A stretch of 64,000 nt of DNA from Micavibrio aeruginosavorus_D (lineage in GTDB: Bacteria > Pseudomonadota > Alphaproteobacteria > Micavibrionales > Micavibrionaceae), in assembly GCF_051245535.1 (NCBI RefSeq), contig NZ_CP195303.1, positions 930,001-994,000 on the forward strand. The letters are read 5' to 3'. The first letter of the stretch is position 1; every line of letters starts with the position of its first letter. The notes below the pieces were generated by a model. That model saw nothing but the letters and a program-made list of their open reading frames with translations. It was not told where the DNA came from and did not search any database. Shown one piece after another: positions 53,975 through 62,467 of this stretch. Both the position numbers and the translations under genes were made by a program.

Positions 53975-55405
53975 CTAAACCGCACTGGCTGGTTTCGCCG
54001 TTTTACTGGTCACCAGACTGCCGACAATCATACCGAAGCACGACGCCACAAATCCGGCCAGTTGCGGTGGGCATATGCCCTCGCCCTCTGGCGCAATGAA
54101 TTCCATGGCAATCCATGTCCCAATACCCAGAATAATCGACGCCAAAGCCCCCGGCGAATTGGCGCGTTTCCAGTAAATGCCCGCGAACAACGGCACAATC
54201 GCCCCGGCCAGCGTGACCTTGTACGCATTTTCAACCATTTCGAAAATGGACAATTCGCTGTTCAACGCGATGACCAGAACGATCCCCGCAAAACCCACCA
54301 CGCTGCCCCGGATCAGGGTCAGGAAATGGCGGTCATCCATATTTTTCAGGAACCCACGCGCAATGTTTTCCGCAAACGTAACCGACGGGGCCAGCAATGT
54401 GCCCGACGCCGTCGACATAATCGCCGACAACACCGCACCGAAGAACAACACTTGAACCCAGATTGGCGTATGTTCCAAAATCAGCGCCGGCAGAATGATC
54501 TGGCTGTCCTGTTCCAGTTGCAGGGCCACAATTTCCGGCTGGATTACAAAAGCGGAATAGGCCAGATAGATTGGAATAAACGCAAACAGCAGATACAGAA
54601 CACCACCCGTGACCGTACCGCCAATGGCGGCCTTCTCGCTTTTCGCGGACATCACGCGCTGGAACACGTCTTGTTGCGGGATGGAACCAAAACCCATCGT
54701 CATCCACGCGGCAAGAAACGCCAGAATGCCCGGCAACGTCATTTCGGGCCAGAAATTGTCAAATTTCCCGGCATCAACGGCCGCCGTGACCACCACATCA
54801 ACCCCACCGGCCATATCGCTGATGAAGAAGGAAATGATAAACAGACCAACGACAATCATAATCATCTGCAGAAAATCGGTCATGGCCACCGACCACATAC
54901 CACCGAAAATCGTGTAGATCAAAACGATGCCCAGCCCCAGAACCATGCCCCATTCCTGGGTAATACCGCCATGGGTCAGCAGGTTGAACACCAGGCCCAA
55001 CGCCATAATCTGCGCCGCGACCCAGCCGAGATAGCTGATACAAATACAAATCGACACCAGCAATTCCACCGAACGGCCATAAGTGCGTTTATAAAAATCA
55101 CCGATGGTCAGAAGTTTCATGCGGTATAACGGGCCGGCGAAAATCAAACCAACCAAAATCAAACACAGCGCCGCCCCGAATGGATCGGACACAACGCCGC
55201 CAATCCCTTCTTCAATAAAGGTCGCAGGGATGCCCAAAACCGTTTCCGACCCGAACCACGTCGCAAACACGGTGGCGATGGTGATGTAAATCGGCAAAGA
55301 CCGTCCGGCCAGAACATAGTCACTGGATGAATGCACACGGCGGGCCGCATACAAACCAATGGCAATGGACACCAGCATGTAGAAGAAAACAAATCCGATC
55401 AGCAC
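53975..55405 (-). CDS. Sodium:solute symporter family protein
   Basis: This is an inner-membrane Na+-coupled transporter of the SSF family, 476 aa with about 13 membrane segments. Diagnostic stretches are SSSDYVLAGRSLPIYITIATVFATWFGSE at the start and GSIPQQDVFQRVMSAKSEKAA and GAVLSAIMSTASGTLLAPS in the middle, the last holding residues of the second sodium site. The substrate cannot be told from sequence; proline, amino-acid and organic-acid carriers all look similar. It is monocistronic. Confidence 0.88.
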   Translation of the reverse strand: MLIGFVFFYMLVSIAIGLYAARRVHSSSDYVLAGRSLPIYITIATVFATWFGSETVLGIPATFIEEGIGGVVSDPFGAALCLILVGLIFAGPLYRMKLLTIGDFYKRTYGRSVELLVSICICISYLGWVAAQIMALGLVFNLLTHGGITQEWGMVLGLGIVLIYTIFGGMWSVAMTDFLQMIMIVVGLFIISFFISDMAGGVDVVVTAAVDAGKFDNFWPEMTLPGILAFLAAWMTMGFGSIPQQDVFQRVMSAKSEKAAIGGTVTGGVLYLLFAFIPIYLAYSAFVIQPEIVALQLEQDSQIILPALILEHTPIWVQVLFFGAVLSAIMSTASGTLLAPSVTFAENIARGFLKNMDDRHFLTLIRGSVVGFAGIVLVIALNSELSIFEMVENAYKVTLAGAIVPLFAGIYWKRANSPGALASIILGIGTWIAMEFIAPEGEGICPPQLAGFVASCFGMIVGSLVTSKTAKPASAV

Positions 55406-55483
55406 CCGCGAGTCTCCCTGTTAGGCTTTATTATGCACGATTCTAAAAATCATAACGGAATTGGAAAATCTGTATAGATAGAA

Positions 55484-56479
55484 TTATGACCGTTCCCACC
55501 GTTTAAAAAACGTCCACATCATGTCGTTTAACGGAATATCGTCATTATAGGGACCCGTGGCCTGCGTCCATTTCCGGCACAAAACCCCGCTCGGGCGGCT
55601 TTCGCACAGTTTCAGGCCCGTGGCCCCGCCGGGCCAGTTATGCCCGCCTCCGGCCACGCTGCATAAGGTCACTTCACCCTCATACACCGTGCACCCGGCC
55701 CAGCGTTCACAGGTTATGTTCCGGCGCTTGTCCGTAATTTCAGTTTTGCGGGTGCACCCATAATCCCGCGCCCGCCGCCACATCGATTCACGCACGTCCA
55801 GACATTCCCAGCTTTCGCCGTCATCATCCCCGCCGCCGAGGAAATCAGAAAAACACCCGCCACATGTGCCGCCGCCATACAACGCGCATTTATCCGCCGT
55901 ACCATGAATATGCATGACCGGCATGGGGCGTGCATCGGGGCACGCATGGAACACATTTTGCCCCGCATTCGGCGCAACCGCCGCCACACGTTCGGACAAG
56001 GCGCAGGCCAGCCGATAGACCATCATCGCCCCGTTGGAATGCCCGGTCAGGTAAATGCGTTTGGGGTCGGCGCGGAATTGATCACGCAATTCATCCATAA
56101 TGGCGGATGAATAGGACACATCATCCACCTTCTGCTCCATCGCCGAACCGCAACACGTGCCCGCGTTCCACGTGCGGAAACGGTTTTTGCCCTCTGGCGC
56201 GGTACCTTCCGGATACACAGCGATAAACCCGTATTTATCCGCCGTATCGTTCAGGCGCGTCATATCCGCCATACCCTCCGCCGTACCACCACCGCCGTGA
56301 TAGGCCATCACGACCGGATACGGCCCAGCCTTCGGTTTAAACCCGGCGGGCAGATGGATGAGGTAGTCACGCTCCACACCATTCACCGTGACCGATTGCT
56401 TGATCAAACCATCAGCGGCATGCGCGGTAAACGGCACAGCAACAAGAATGCAGAAAATACAAAGTAAAACACGGATCAT
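55484..56479 (-). CDS. Secreted esterase of the PHB-depolymerase/feruloyl-esterase type
   Basis: The start at 56479 has GGAGAAG upstream and opens the signal peptide MIRVLLCIFCILVAVPFTAHA. The 331-aa alpha/beta hydrolase has the oxyanion region AYHGGGGTAEGM, nucleophile GHSNGAMM, acid HIHGTADKC and catalytic His in AGGGHNWPGGA. It is Cys-rich (about a dozen, including CCGSA and CGGCF), so disulfides are likely in the periplasm or outside the cell. The substrate is unknown: short-chain polyhydroxyalkanoate, feruloyl or acetylxylan esters are all possible. Confidence 0.85.
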   Translation of the reverse strand: MIRVLLCIFCILVAVPFTAHAADGLIKQSVTVNGVERDYLIHLPAGFKPKAGPYPVVMAYHGGGGTAEGMADMTRLNDTADKYGFIAVYPEGTAPEGKNRFRTWNAGTCCGSAMEQKVDDVSYSSAIMDELRDQFRADPKRIYLTGHSNGAMMVYRLACALSERVAAVAPNAGQNVFHACPDARPMPVMHIHGTADKCALYGGGTCGGCFSDFLGGGDDDGESWECLDVRESMWRRARDYGCTRKTEITDKRRNITCERWAGCTVYEGEVTLCSVAGGGHNWPGGATGLKLCESRPSGVLCRKWTQATGPYNDDIPLNDMMWTFFKRWERS

Positions 56480-56506
56480 TTTCGACTTCTCCATGAATGA
56501 AAACAA

Positions 56507-56532
56507 TTATCCCGGGAACATCCCGGGATAAT
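56507..56532 (-). terminator. Terminator of the gcv operon
   Basis: A perfect 12-bp stem (56507-56518 with 56521-56532, ATTATCCCGGGA/TCCCGGGATAAT) with T-rich flanks on the minus strand lies 9 bases past the gcvPB stop. Confidence 0.75.
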
Positions 56533-56540
56533 AAAAAACT

Positions 56541-58070
56541 TTATTCCTTGGTCCACCGCAATTTCGGGAACCGGGCTGCTTTAACCTCGTCCAATCGGCG
56601 GCGCGGCGTGCTGCGCGGATATTCGTGCAATTCATCGCCCTGCCCGGTTTCAACCATATCGGCAATATGGCGCATCACACCAATAAAGCGATCAAGGCTG
56701 TCCTTGCTTTCCGTTTCCGTCGGTTCAATCAGCATTGCGCCCTGCACCACCAACGGGAAATACACCGTCATCGGGTGGAACCCGTATTCGACCAGCGCCT
56801 TGGCGATATCCAGCGTGGATACGCCTTTTTCTTTCTGCGTTTTTTCGGTCAGCAGGCATTCATGCATGCACGGCCCATCGAACGGCACGTTATAAACATC
56901 CTTCAACTGGCTGAGGATATAGTTCGCATTTAACACGGCATCTTCCGACACCTGACGCAAACCATCGCCGCCGTGCGACATCATATAGGCCAGCGCGCGG
57001 ATATGCATGCCGAACTGCCCATGAAACCCTTTCAAACGGCCCAATGTGGTCGGGCGCATGTCTTCGGTTTCCAGCACATACGTCTCGCCCTGCTTCACGA
57101 CCGTCGGCACCGGCATATACGGGGCCAATTCATCGGTCACGCAAATCGGCCCAGAACCCGGGCCACCGCCGCCATGCGGGGTGGAGAAGGTTTTGTGCAA
57201 ATTGATATGCATCACATCAACGCCAAAATCCGCCGGACGCACACGCCCGACCAGCGCATTGAAGTTCGCACCGTCGCAATAGAAATACGCTCCGGCCTTA
57301 TGCAGCAGATCGGCAATCTCCACGATCTCACGTTCAAACAAACCGCATGTGTTCGGGTTCGTCACCATCATCCCAGCCACGTCCTTGCCATCGCCGAGGG
57401 CTTCTTTAAAGGCCTCAACACTCATGCGGCCCGTGTCCTTCGTCGGAATCACGCGGATGGTATAGCCACACATCGCCGCCGTTGCCGGGTTGGTGCCATG
57501 CGCGGAATCCGGGATCAGCATCACGGTTTTATGGGCATTGCCTTTCAGTTCGTGCGCGCGGCGGATCGTCATAATCCCCGCCAGTTCACCATGCGCACCC
57601 GCCGCCGGGGAAAGGCATACGCCCGGCAATCCGGTCAGTGTGGCCAGCCAGTGCTGCAGATCATGCATCACGCGCAACGCACCCTGAATGGTCTGTTGCG
57701 GCTGCAACGGGTGAACATGCGCGAAACCGGGCAAACGCGCCATGCGTTCATTCAGCCGCGGGTTATGCTTCATCGTGCAGGACCCCAGCGGGAAAAACCC
57801 GCTGTCGATCGAGTAGTTCAGCGTGGACAGGCGCACGAAATGGCGCACCGCCTGCGGTTCCGACACTTGCGGCAAACCAATGTCGCCGCGCTCGGTCTGA
57901 CCCGTGCGGTTTTTGAAATTTTTCACCTCGGGGAAATCAACACCGGAATGATCGCTCCGCTCTTTTTCCCAGAGCAGGCTTTCCTCGTAATGCAACCCGC
58001 GCGATCCGCCGTTTAATTCTTTTGTTATCATGGTGTCTACCTGACTTTCAATTTTTAGTTCGGCGCTCAT
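56541..58070 (-). CDS. gcvPB: Glycine dehydrogenase (decarboxylating) subunit 2
   Basis: This is the PLP-carrying half of the P-protein of the glycine cleavage system. The 509-aa protein has YSIDSGFFPLGSCTMKHNPR, SPAAGAHGELAG, and the PLP-lysine region MHINLHKTFSTPHGGGGPGSGP. It is the last gene of the gcvT-H-PA-PB operon. Its opening of about 30 residues (MSAELKIESQVDTMITKELN) is variable in the family. The palindrome R6 lies between gcvPA and this gene. Confidence 0.95.
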   Translation of the reverse strand: MSAELKIESQVDTMITKELNGGSRGLHYEESLLWEKERSDHSGVDFPEVKNFKNRTGQTERGDIGLPQVSEPQAVRHFVRLSTLNYSIDSGFFPLGSCTMKHNPRLNERMARLPGFAHVHPLQPQQTIQGALRVMHDLQHWLATLTGLPGVCLSPAAGAHGELAGIMTIRRAHELKGNAHKTVMLIPDSAHGTNPATAAMCGYTIRVIPTKDTGRMSVEAFKEALGDGKDVAGMMVTNPNTCGLFEREIVEIADLLHKAGAYFYCDGANFNALVGRVRPADFGVDVMHINLHKTFSTPHGGGGPGSGPICVTDELAPYMPVPTVVKQGETYVLETEDMRPTTLGRLKGFHGQFGMHIRALAYMMSHGGDGLRQVSEDAVLNANYILSQLKDVYNVPFDGPCMHECLLTEKTQKEKGVSTLDIAKALVEYGFHPMTVYFPLVVQGAMLIEPTETESKDSLDRFIGVMRHIADMVETGQGDELHEYPRSTPRRRLDEVKAARFPKLRWTKE

Positions 58071-58085
58071 TTTCTCCCCCTTCCC

Positions 58086-58153
58086 GTCATACCGGCGAAG
58101 GCCGGTATCTTCTTCCCTTATGGCTGGAAGATCCCGGCCTTCGCCGGGATGAC
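58086..58153 (+). repeat. Palindromic repeat R6 between gcvPA and gcvPB (68 bp)
   Basis: GTCATACCGGCGAAGGCCGG ... GGCCTTCGCCGGGATGAC encloses the centre CCCTTATGGCTGGAAGATCC, shared with R8 and, inverted, with R3. It fills the 91-base gap inside the operon, where as RNA it would form a long hairpin. Confidence 0.85.
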
Positions 58154-58161
58154 GTGTTAAA

Positions 58162-59442
58162 TTACAAAACTGATTTCAACGCCGTGCAAAATGCATCAAT
58201 ATCCGACGCTTCCGTCATTTCCGTTGCGGCAACCAGCAAACGGTTCCCGTCCAGCGCCAATCCGGCAATAATACCCTTGGCCGCCAATTGATCGACGATG
58301 GTTGCGGATGGCTTGGACAACTCAACAACGAATTCGTTGAAGAACGTATCATTCACCACTTTCACGCCCGGCACTTTCGCCAGCGCATCGGCTAGCATTC
58401 CGGCGCGTTCATGGTTGATGCGGGCCAATTGCTTAAACCCGCCCTCGCCCAACAATCCCATATGAACGGTGAACGCCAGCGCGCACAGTCCTTGGTTCGT
58501 GCAGATGTTCGATGTCGCCTTTTCCCGGCGGATATGCTGTTCCCGCGTGTTCAGGGTCAGGACGAAGGCGCGTTTTCCATCCGCATCCACCGTTTCCCCG
58601 ACCAGACGGCCCGGCATCTGCCGGACATATTCGGTGCGGCAGGCAAAGAATCCCAAATGCGGACCACCAAAGCCCATGGCCAAACCGATCGATTGCGCTT
58701 CACCGCAAACAATATCCGCCATGCTCGGCGCAGGCAGCAAGCCCAGCGACACAATCTCATTGATCACAACAACCAGCTTCGCGCCCAGAGCATCGCACAA
58801 CGCGCGCCATTCAGCATATTGCACCGGCTGGCCCAGAAAATCAGGGCACTGCACGATGATACAAGCCACATCGGCCTCATCATCCTTGATGGTGTTGAAT
58901 GTTTTTTGCTCACACCCACGCACCCCGGATTTCAGCACATCCCAATAATGCGGATGCAGATCGTTGCCCACGATAACGCGGCCCCGTCCGGTCAGGCGCA
59001 TCGCCATCAACGCGGCCTCGGTACAGGATGTTGCGCCGTCATACATGGATGCGTTGGCAATATCCTGTCCGGTCAGTTGCGCGATAAAGGTCTGGAATTC
59101 AAAGATCGCGGTCAGCGTACCCTGCGCGATTTCCGGCTGGTACGGTGTATAGGCGGTCAGGAATTCAGACCGCTGGATAATGTAATCCACGCTGGCCGGA
59201 ACATGGTGGTAATAACACCCAGCCCCCAGGAAGAACGGCCCCGCGCCCGCCGCATGGTTCTGGTTCGCGTAAACGGACAAAGCACGCTCCACCGCCAATT
59301 CACCCATATGCGGGGGCAAATCGACCACCCCCTTCATCCGCGCCTTCGCCGGAACGTCAACGAACAGATCGTCCACACTGGCAACGCCAATGGCGTCCAG
59401 CATGGCTTTACGGGCATTTTGTGTCTGGGGCAGATAGCGCAT
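58162..59442 (-). CDS. gcvPA: Glycine dehydrogenase (decarboxylating) subunit 1
   Basis: This is the other half of the split P-protein, which decarboxylates glycine and passes the aminomethyl group to GcvH. The 426-aa protein has RYLPQTQNARKAMLDAIGV, GAGCYYHHVPASVDYIIQR, YTPYQPEIAQGTLTAIFEFQT and EKATSNICTNQGLCALA. The start at 59442 matches the family opening. It is flanked by palindromes R6 and R7. Confidence 0.96.
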   Translation of the reverse strand: MRYLPQTQNARKAMLDAIGVASVDDLFVDVPAKARMKGVVDLPPHMGELAVERALSVYANQNHAAGAGPFFLGAGCYYHHVPASVDYIIQRSEFLTAYTPYQPEIAQGTLTAIFEFQTFIAQLTGQDIANASMYDGATSCTEAALMAMRLTGRGRVIVGNDLHPHYWDVLKSGVRGCEQKTFNTIKDDEADVACIIVQCPDFLGQPVQYAEWRALCDALGAKLVVVINEIVSLGLLPAPSMADIVCGEAQSIGLAMGFGGPHLGFFACRTEYVRQMPGRLVGETVDADGKRAFVLTLNTREQHIRREKATSNICTNQGLCALAFTVHMGLLGEGGFKQLARINHERAGMLADALAKVPGVKVVNDTFFNEFVVELSKPSATIVDQLAAKGIIAGLALDGNRLLVAATEMTEASDIDAFCTALKSVL

Positions 59443-59465
59443 TCTTCTCTCCTCTTCCCCGTATT

Positions 59466-59550
59466 GTCATCCCCGCCTTGTGCGGGGATCCGGGGCCACA
59501 AAGCAAACATTATCCAGGTCATCCGGATCCCCGCACAAGGCGGGGATGAC
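59466..59550 (+). repeat. Palindromic repeat R7 between gcvH and gcvPA (85 bp)
   Basis: Near-perfect arms (GTCATCCCCGCCTTGTGCGG ... CCGCACAAGGCGGGGATGAC) surround a centre of about 40 bases. The arm sequence is CGCCTTGTGCGG rather than CGGCGAAGGCCGG, so it is a second subtype of the family. Confidence 0.85.
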
Positions 59551-59563
59551 GACTTGGTTATTA

Positions 59564-59938
59564 TTACAACGTCTTCACAAACGCGTCATAGGCCGCCTGA
59601 TCCATCAGGCCAGCCATTTCATCGGCATTGGTCATCTTGATTTTGGCGATCCAGCCTTCTTCCAGTGACTTTTTGATCAGTTCCGGATCGGTCGACAAAT
59701 CATCATTCACCGCGACCACCTCGCCCGTCACCGGCGTATACACTTCGGCGGCGGTTTTGACGGATTCAACAACGGCGAAATGTTCGCCCTTCTTCACGCT
59801 TTTGCCAATCGACGGCAATTCAACGTAAACCAGATCGCCGAGCGCGTTTTGCGCGTAATCGGTAATGCCCAGCACCGCCGTATCATCACCTTCGATTTTC
59901 AGCCATTCATGGTCTTTGGTAAATTTCAAATTGCTCAT
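59564..59938 (-). CDS. gcvH: Glycine cleavage system H protein
   Basis: GcvH carries the lipoyl arm between the P and T proteins. The 124-aa protein has KFTKDHEWLKIEG at the start and the lipoylated Lys61 in AVVESVKTAAEVYTPV. The start at 59938 overlaps the gcvT stop by one base (TAATG), so the two are coupled. An upstream in-frame start within gcvT is rejected. Confidence 0.97.
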   Translation of the reverse strand: MSNLKFTKDHEWLKIEGDDTAVLGITDYAQNALGDLVYVELPSIGKSVKKGEHFAVVESVKTAAEVYTPVTGEVVAVNDDLSTDPELIKKSLEEGWIAKIKMTNADEMAGLMDQAAYDAFVKTL

Positions 59939-61032
59939 TACGCTGCTTCCTTCTTTTTCATGGATTTGGTTTTCGCGGACACGAACGGCAGAGCGCAAAT
60001 CTCTGCCGCGATATTGCGACCACGGACATTGACGAAAATTTTATGGCCGGTTTCGGCATATTCGGCCTGAATATAACCCATGCCGATGGAGGCTTGCGTG
60101 CTGGGAGAATATCCGCCGCTGCTCAGTGTCCCAATGATTTCATCGGCCTCATTGCGAATTTCGGCGCCTTCACGGGCCACGCCCTTGTCGGTCAGGCGAA
60201 TGCCCACGCGCACATGTTCCGTCCCGTTGGCCAGATGGGCGCGGATCACCTCGGCCCCGATATAATCGGTATGATCCTTGGCGATGATCCAGTTCAGCCC
60301 CGCTTCCACGGCGCTGATATCCTCGTCCAACTCATGCCCATACAGCGGATAGCCCATTTCAAGGCGCAATGAATCCCGCGCGGCCAACCCAACGGGTTTC
60401 ACCAAATCATGCGCCATAAACGCATTCCAGACTTTTTCGGCATTGCGTTCAGGAATGCTGATTTCAAAGCCATCTTCGCCGGTATAGCCCAGACGGCTGA
60501 TCAGAAGATCATTCTCCTCCGCCATCCACATATACGGCATCAAGGACGCATCAAAGCCCAGCACATCGCGGATTACACGTTCGGCATCCGGCCCCTGCAA
60601 CGCGATCAACGCGCGGTCGGTGATAATGTCCATCTGCGCATTGGGCGGCAGGTGTGATTGAAGCCACGGGAAATCCTTGTCCTTGCATCCGGCATTCACG
60701 ACGGCGAAAAATTTATCCGGTCCCATGCGGGTGACGATCAAATCATCCACCGTGCCGCCGCGTTCGTTGGTCAAAACGGAATATTTCGCCCGCCCGCCGG
60801 GAATGTTGGCAAAAGATGACGGCGTGACATGTTCCCAAAATGCGGTTGCGCCCGCACCGGTCACAAACATCTGGCCCATATGCGACACATCGAACAGGCC
60901 CGCATGGCTGCGCGTCCATTCATGTTCCTTGATCACCCCTTCACCATAGTAAAGCGGCATATCATACCCGGCGAATTCGCCCATTTTCGCGCCCAAGGCA
61001 ATATGGGCGGCGTGTAGCGGTGTGGTTTTCAT
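59938..61032 (-). CDS. gcvT: Aminomethyltransferase (glycine cleavage T protein)
   Basis: GcvT transfers the methylene group from GcvH to tetrahydrofolate and releases ammonia. The 364-aa protein has PLHAAHIALGAKMGEFAGYDMPLYY, HAGLFDVSHMGQ, LALQGPDAERVI and GYTGEDGFEISIP. The start at 61032 follows AAGGAAAA; an in-frame start at 61062 lies in the repeat R8 region. It is the first gene of the operon. I see no glycine-riboswitch core in the 200 bases upstream. Confidence 0.96.
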   Translation of the reverse strand: MKTTPLHAAHIALGAKMGEFAGYDMPLYYGEGVIKEHEWTRSHAGLFDVSHMGQMFVTGAGATAFWEHVTPSSFANIPGGRAKYSVLTNERGGTVDDLIVTRMGPDKFFAVVNAGCKDKDFPWLQSHLPPNAQMDIITDRALIALQGPDAERVIRDVLGFDASLMPYMWMAEENDLLISRLGYTGEDGFEISIPERNAEKVWNAFMAHDLVKPVGLAARDSLRLEMGYPLYGHELDEDISAVEAGLNWIIAKDHTDYIGAEVIRAHLANGTEHVRVGIRLTDKGVAREGAEIRNEADEIIGTLSSGGYSPSTQASIGMGYIQAEYAETGHKIFVNVRGRNIAAEICALPFVSAKTKSMKKKEAA

Positions 61033-61057
61033 TTTTCCTTCATTTCCTCCCCTCATC

Positions 61058-61125
61058 GTCACCCCGGCGCAGGCCGGGGTCTTCGTCCCTTATGGCTGGA
61101 AGATCCCGGCTTTCGCCGGGATGAC
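61058..61125 (+). repeat. Palindromic repeat R8 upstream of gcvT (68 bp)
   Basis: GTCACCCCGGCGCAGGCCGG ... GGCTTTCGCCGGGATGAC. Its reverse complement matches R3 at nearly every base. It would lie in the gcv leader if transcription starts beyond it. Confidence 0.85.
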
Positions 61126-61241
61126 GTGCAAGACAAGGAAATCTAAAGGACACACCCGCCCCACGCCACCCCATGCGCAGCGCAAAACCCAATAGATCAC
61201 AGGCATTTTTATGATGCCCCGCGACATGGATATGTTTTGGA

Positions 61242-61271
61242 AAATGAGCGAAAGCGTTACGCCGCTTTCGC
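61242..61271 (-). terminator. Terminator overlapping the end of the FMN reductase gene
   Basis: The stem GCGAAAGCG/CGCTTTCGC (61248-61256 with 61263-61271) includes the last codons of the gene and is followed on the minus strand by TCATTTTCC. Confidence 0.6.
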
Positions 61272-61820
61272 CTTGGCAGCCCCGCCGACATGGTTCAGGA
61301 ACCGGTCCACAAACCCGGTCAGGAACTTCGCCGTATCCGGGTTGCTGACATTGCCATCGCTGTCGATCAGACCTTCTTTAAAGGTCAGATACAGTTCCGG
61401 CTGGCCCATCATGGCCATATCCAGAAAACCAGCGGTGACGGACCGCAAATGTGACTGCGCCACGGCGGTGCCGATCGCGCCCGGTGACGTGCCACAAATG
61501 GCTCCGGCCTTGCCCGCGAATGAGTTTTTGCCATAAGGACGCGATGCCCAATCAATCGCATTTTTCAGAACACCGGGAATGGAGCGGTTATATTCCGGCG
61601 TCACAAACAACACCCCATCCGCGCCCTCAATCTCGCTTTTCAAGCGCGTGACCGAGGCCGGCACATTGCCTTCCAGATCCTGGTTAAACAGCGGCAAATC
61701 ATCAATCCGCACGTGAATCGCGCTAAAACGGCCCGCACCCAGCTTTTCCAGCGCTTTGGCCAGTTTCAGGTTCGACGAATCTTTACGAATGCTGCCGACA
61801 ATAATCGCGATTTTGGTCAT
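61257..61820 (-). CDS. NADPH-dependent FMN reductase (ChrR/YieF type)
   Basis: This is a soluble flavodoxin-like quinone or azo reductase. The 187-aa protein has the FMN phosphate loop GSIRKDSSNLKLA at residues 9-21 and the flavin-contact VTPEYNRSIPGVLKNAIDWASRP near residue 75. It may protect against quinones or metals. It stands alone with its own terminator. Confidence 0.9.
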   Translation of the reverse strand: MTKIAIIVGSIRKDSSNLKLAKALEKLGAGRFSAIHVRIDDLPLFNQDLEGNVPASVTRLKSEIEGADGVLFVTPEYNRSIPGVLKNAIDWASRPYGKNSFAGKAGAICGTSPGAIGTAVAQSHLRSVTAGFLDMAMMGQPELYLTFKEGLIDSDGNVSNPDTAKFLTGFVDRFLNHVGGAAKAKAA

Positions 61821-62023
61821 GGATGGCCCCCAAAGGATGAAAGAAAAGAATATTGGTGTTTGAATCTAAACCTTTTTTCCCCGATTTCCAGCCTGTAAAT
61901 AAATGCATGCCCCGCAACAATTTACTTGTTTTCTGTAAATATTTGTGGTTAATAGCGGGCATTGAGTTCTGTAATAACTCTTCGTCCTGTCAGCCTTGTG
62001 ACCAAAATCATCAAGCGTGAAGC

Positions 62024-62077
62024 AAAGAGTTTTACCAGCCACCTACCGGAAACGGACGGATGGATACGAAACTCTTT
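62024..62077 (+). promoter_or_regulatory. Hairpin in the leader of the cold-shock gene
   Basis: AAAGAGTTT (62024-62032) pairs with AAACTCTTT (62069-62077), enclosing a smaller CCGGAAACGG hairpin, 38 bases before the cold-shock ATG. The long structured 5' leader is a known trait of cold-shock mRNAs; regulation here is inference. Confidence 0.5.
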
Positions 62078-62115
62078 ATTTTAAAAACGACTTCTTGATA
62101 AAGGAAACTACGACT

Positions 62116-62322
62116 ATGGCTACAGGTACCGTTAAATGGTTCAACACCACCAAAGGCTTCGGCTTCATTCAACCTGACCAAGGCGGCGCGGACGTTTTCG
62201 TTCACATCTCCGCTGTTCAACAGGCTGGCTGGTCCACCCTGAACGAAGGTCAAAAAGTAAGCTATGAGCTGGTGACAAGCCGCGGTAAAACCGCAGCCGC
62301 TGACCTGCGCGACGCAGCCTAA
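62116..62322 (+). CDS. Cold-shock protein (CspA family)
   Basis: The 68-aa nucleic-acid chaperone melts RNA structure. The RNA-binding motifs are KGFGFIQPDQGG and DVFVHISAVQQAG, and it opens ATGTVKWFNTT. The ATG at 62116 follows AAGGAA; the frame extends upstream to 62017 but that part is leader. It is followed 145 bases later by a DEAD-box helicase, a pairing that fits a joint response to cold. Confidence 0.95.
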   Translation: MATGTVKWFNTTKGFGFIQPDQGGADVFVHISAVQQAGWSTLNEGQKVSYELVTSRGKTAAADLRDAA

Positions 62323-62348
62323 TCTTTTAGGCTAATCGACGACGTCCC

Positions 62349-62462
62349 TCTCTTTTTGTGTAGGGACCAACACGGTTAAATCTTCGACTGAAGAATAACA
62401 GGACCTTCTCCGGCACATGTCGTGCCGGAGGTGTTGGTCCCAACATACATGACAAAAAGAGA
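62349..62462 (+). promoter_or_regulatory. Strongly structured RNA element between the cold-shock and helicase genes
   Basis: Helix A pairs 62349-62359 with 62452-62462 (11 bp). Helix B pairs 62363-62373 with 62431-62441 (11 bp, GGGACCAACAC/GTGTTGGTCCC). Inside are hairpin C (62408-62416 with 62422-62430, CTCCGGCAC/GTGCCGGAG) and a small hairpin D (62381-62385 with 62390-62394). All helices are perfect. The 3' strand of helix A contains AAGAGA, 6 bases before the helicase ATG at 62468, so folding would hide the ribosome-binding region. No T tract follows, which argues against a terminator. Confidence 0.7.
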
Positions 62463-62467
62463 TCGAG

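Noticed and set aside
61033..61256. A glycine riboswitch upstream of gcvT
   Set aside because: The region holds the palindrome R8 and no recognisable riboswitch core.
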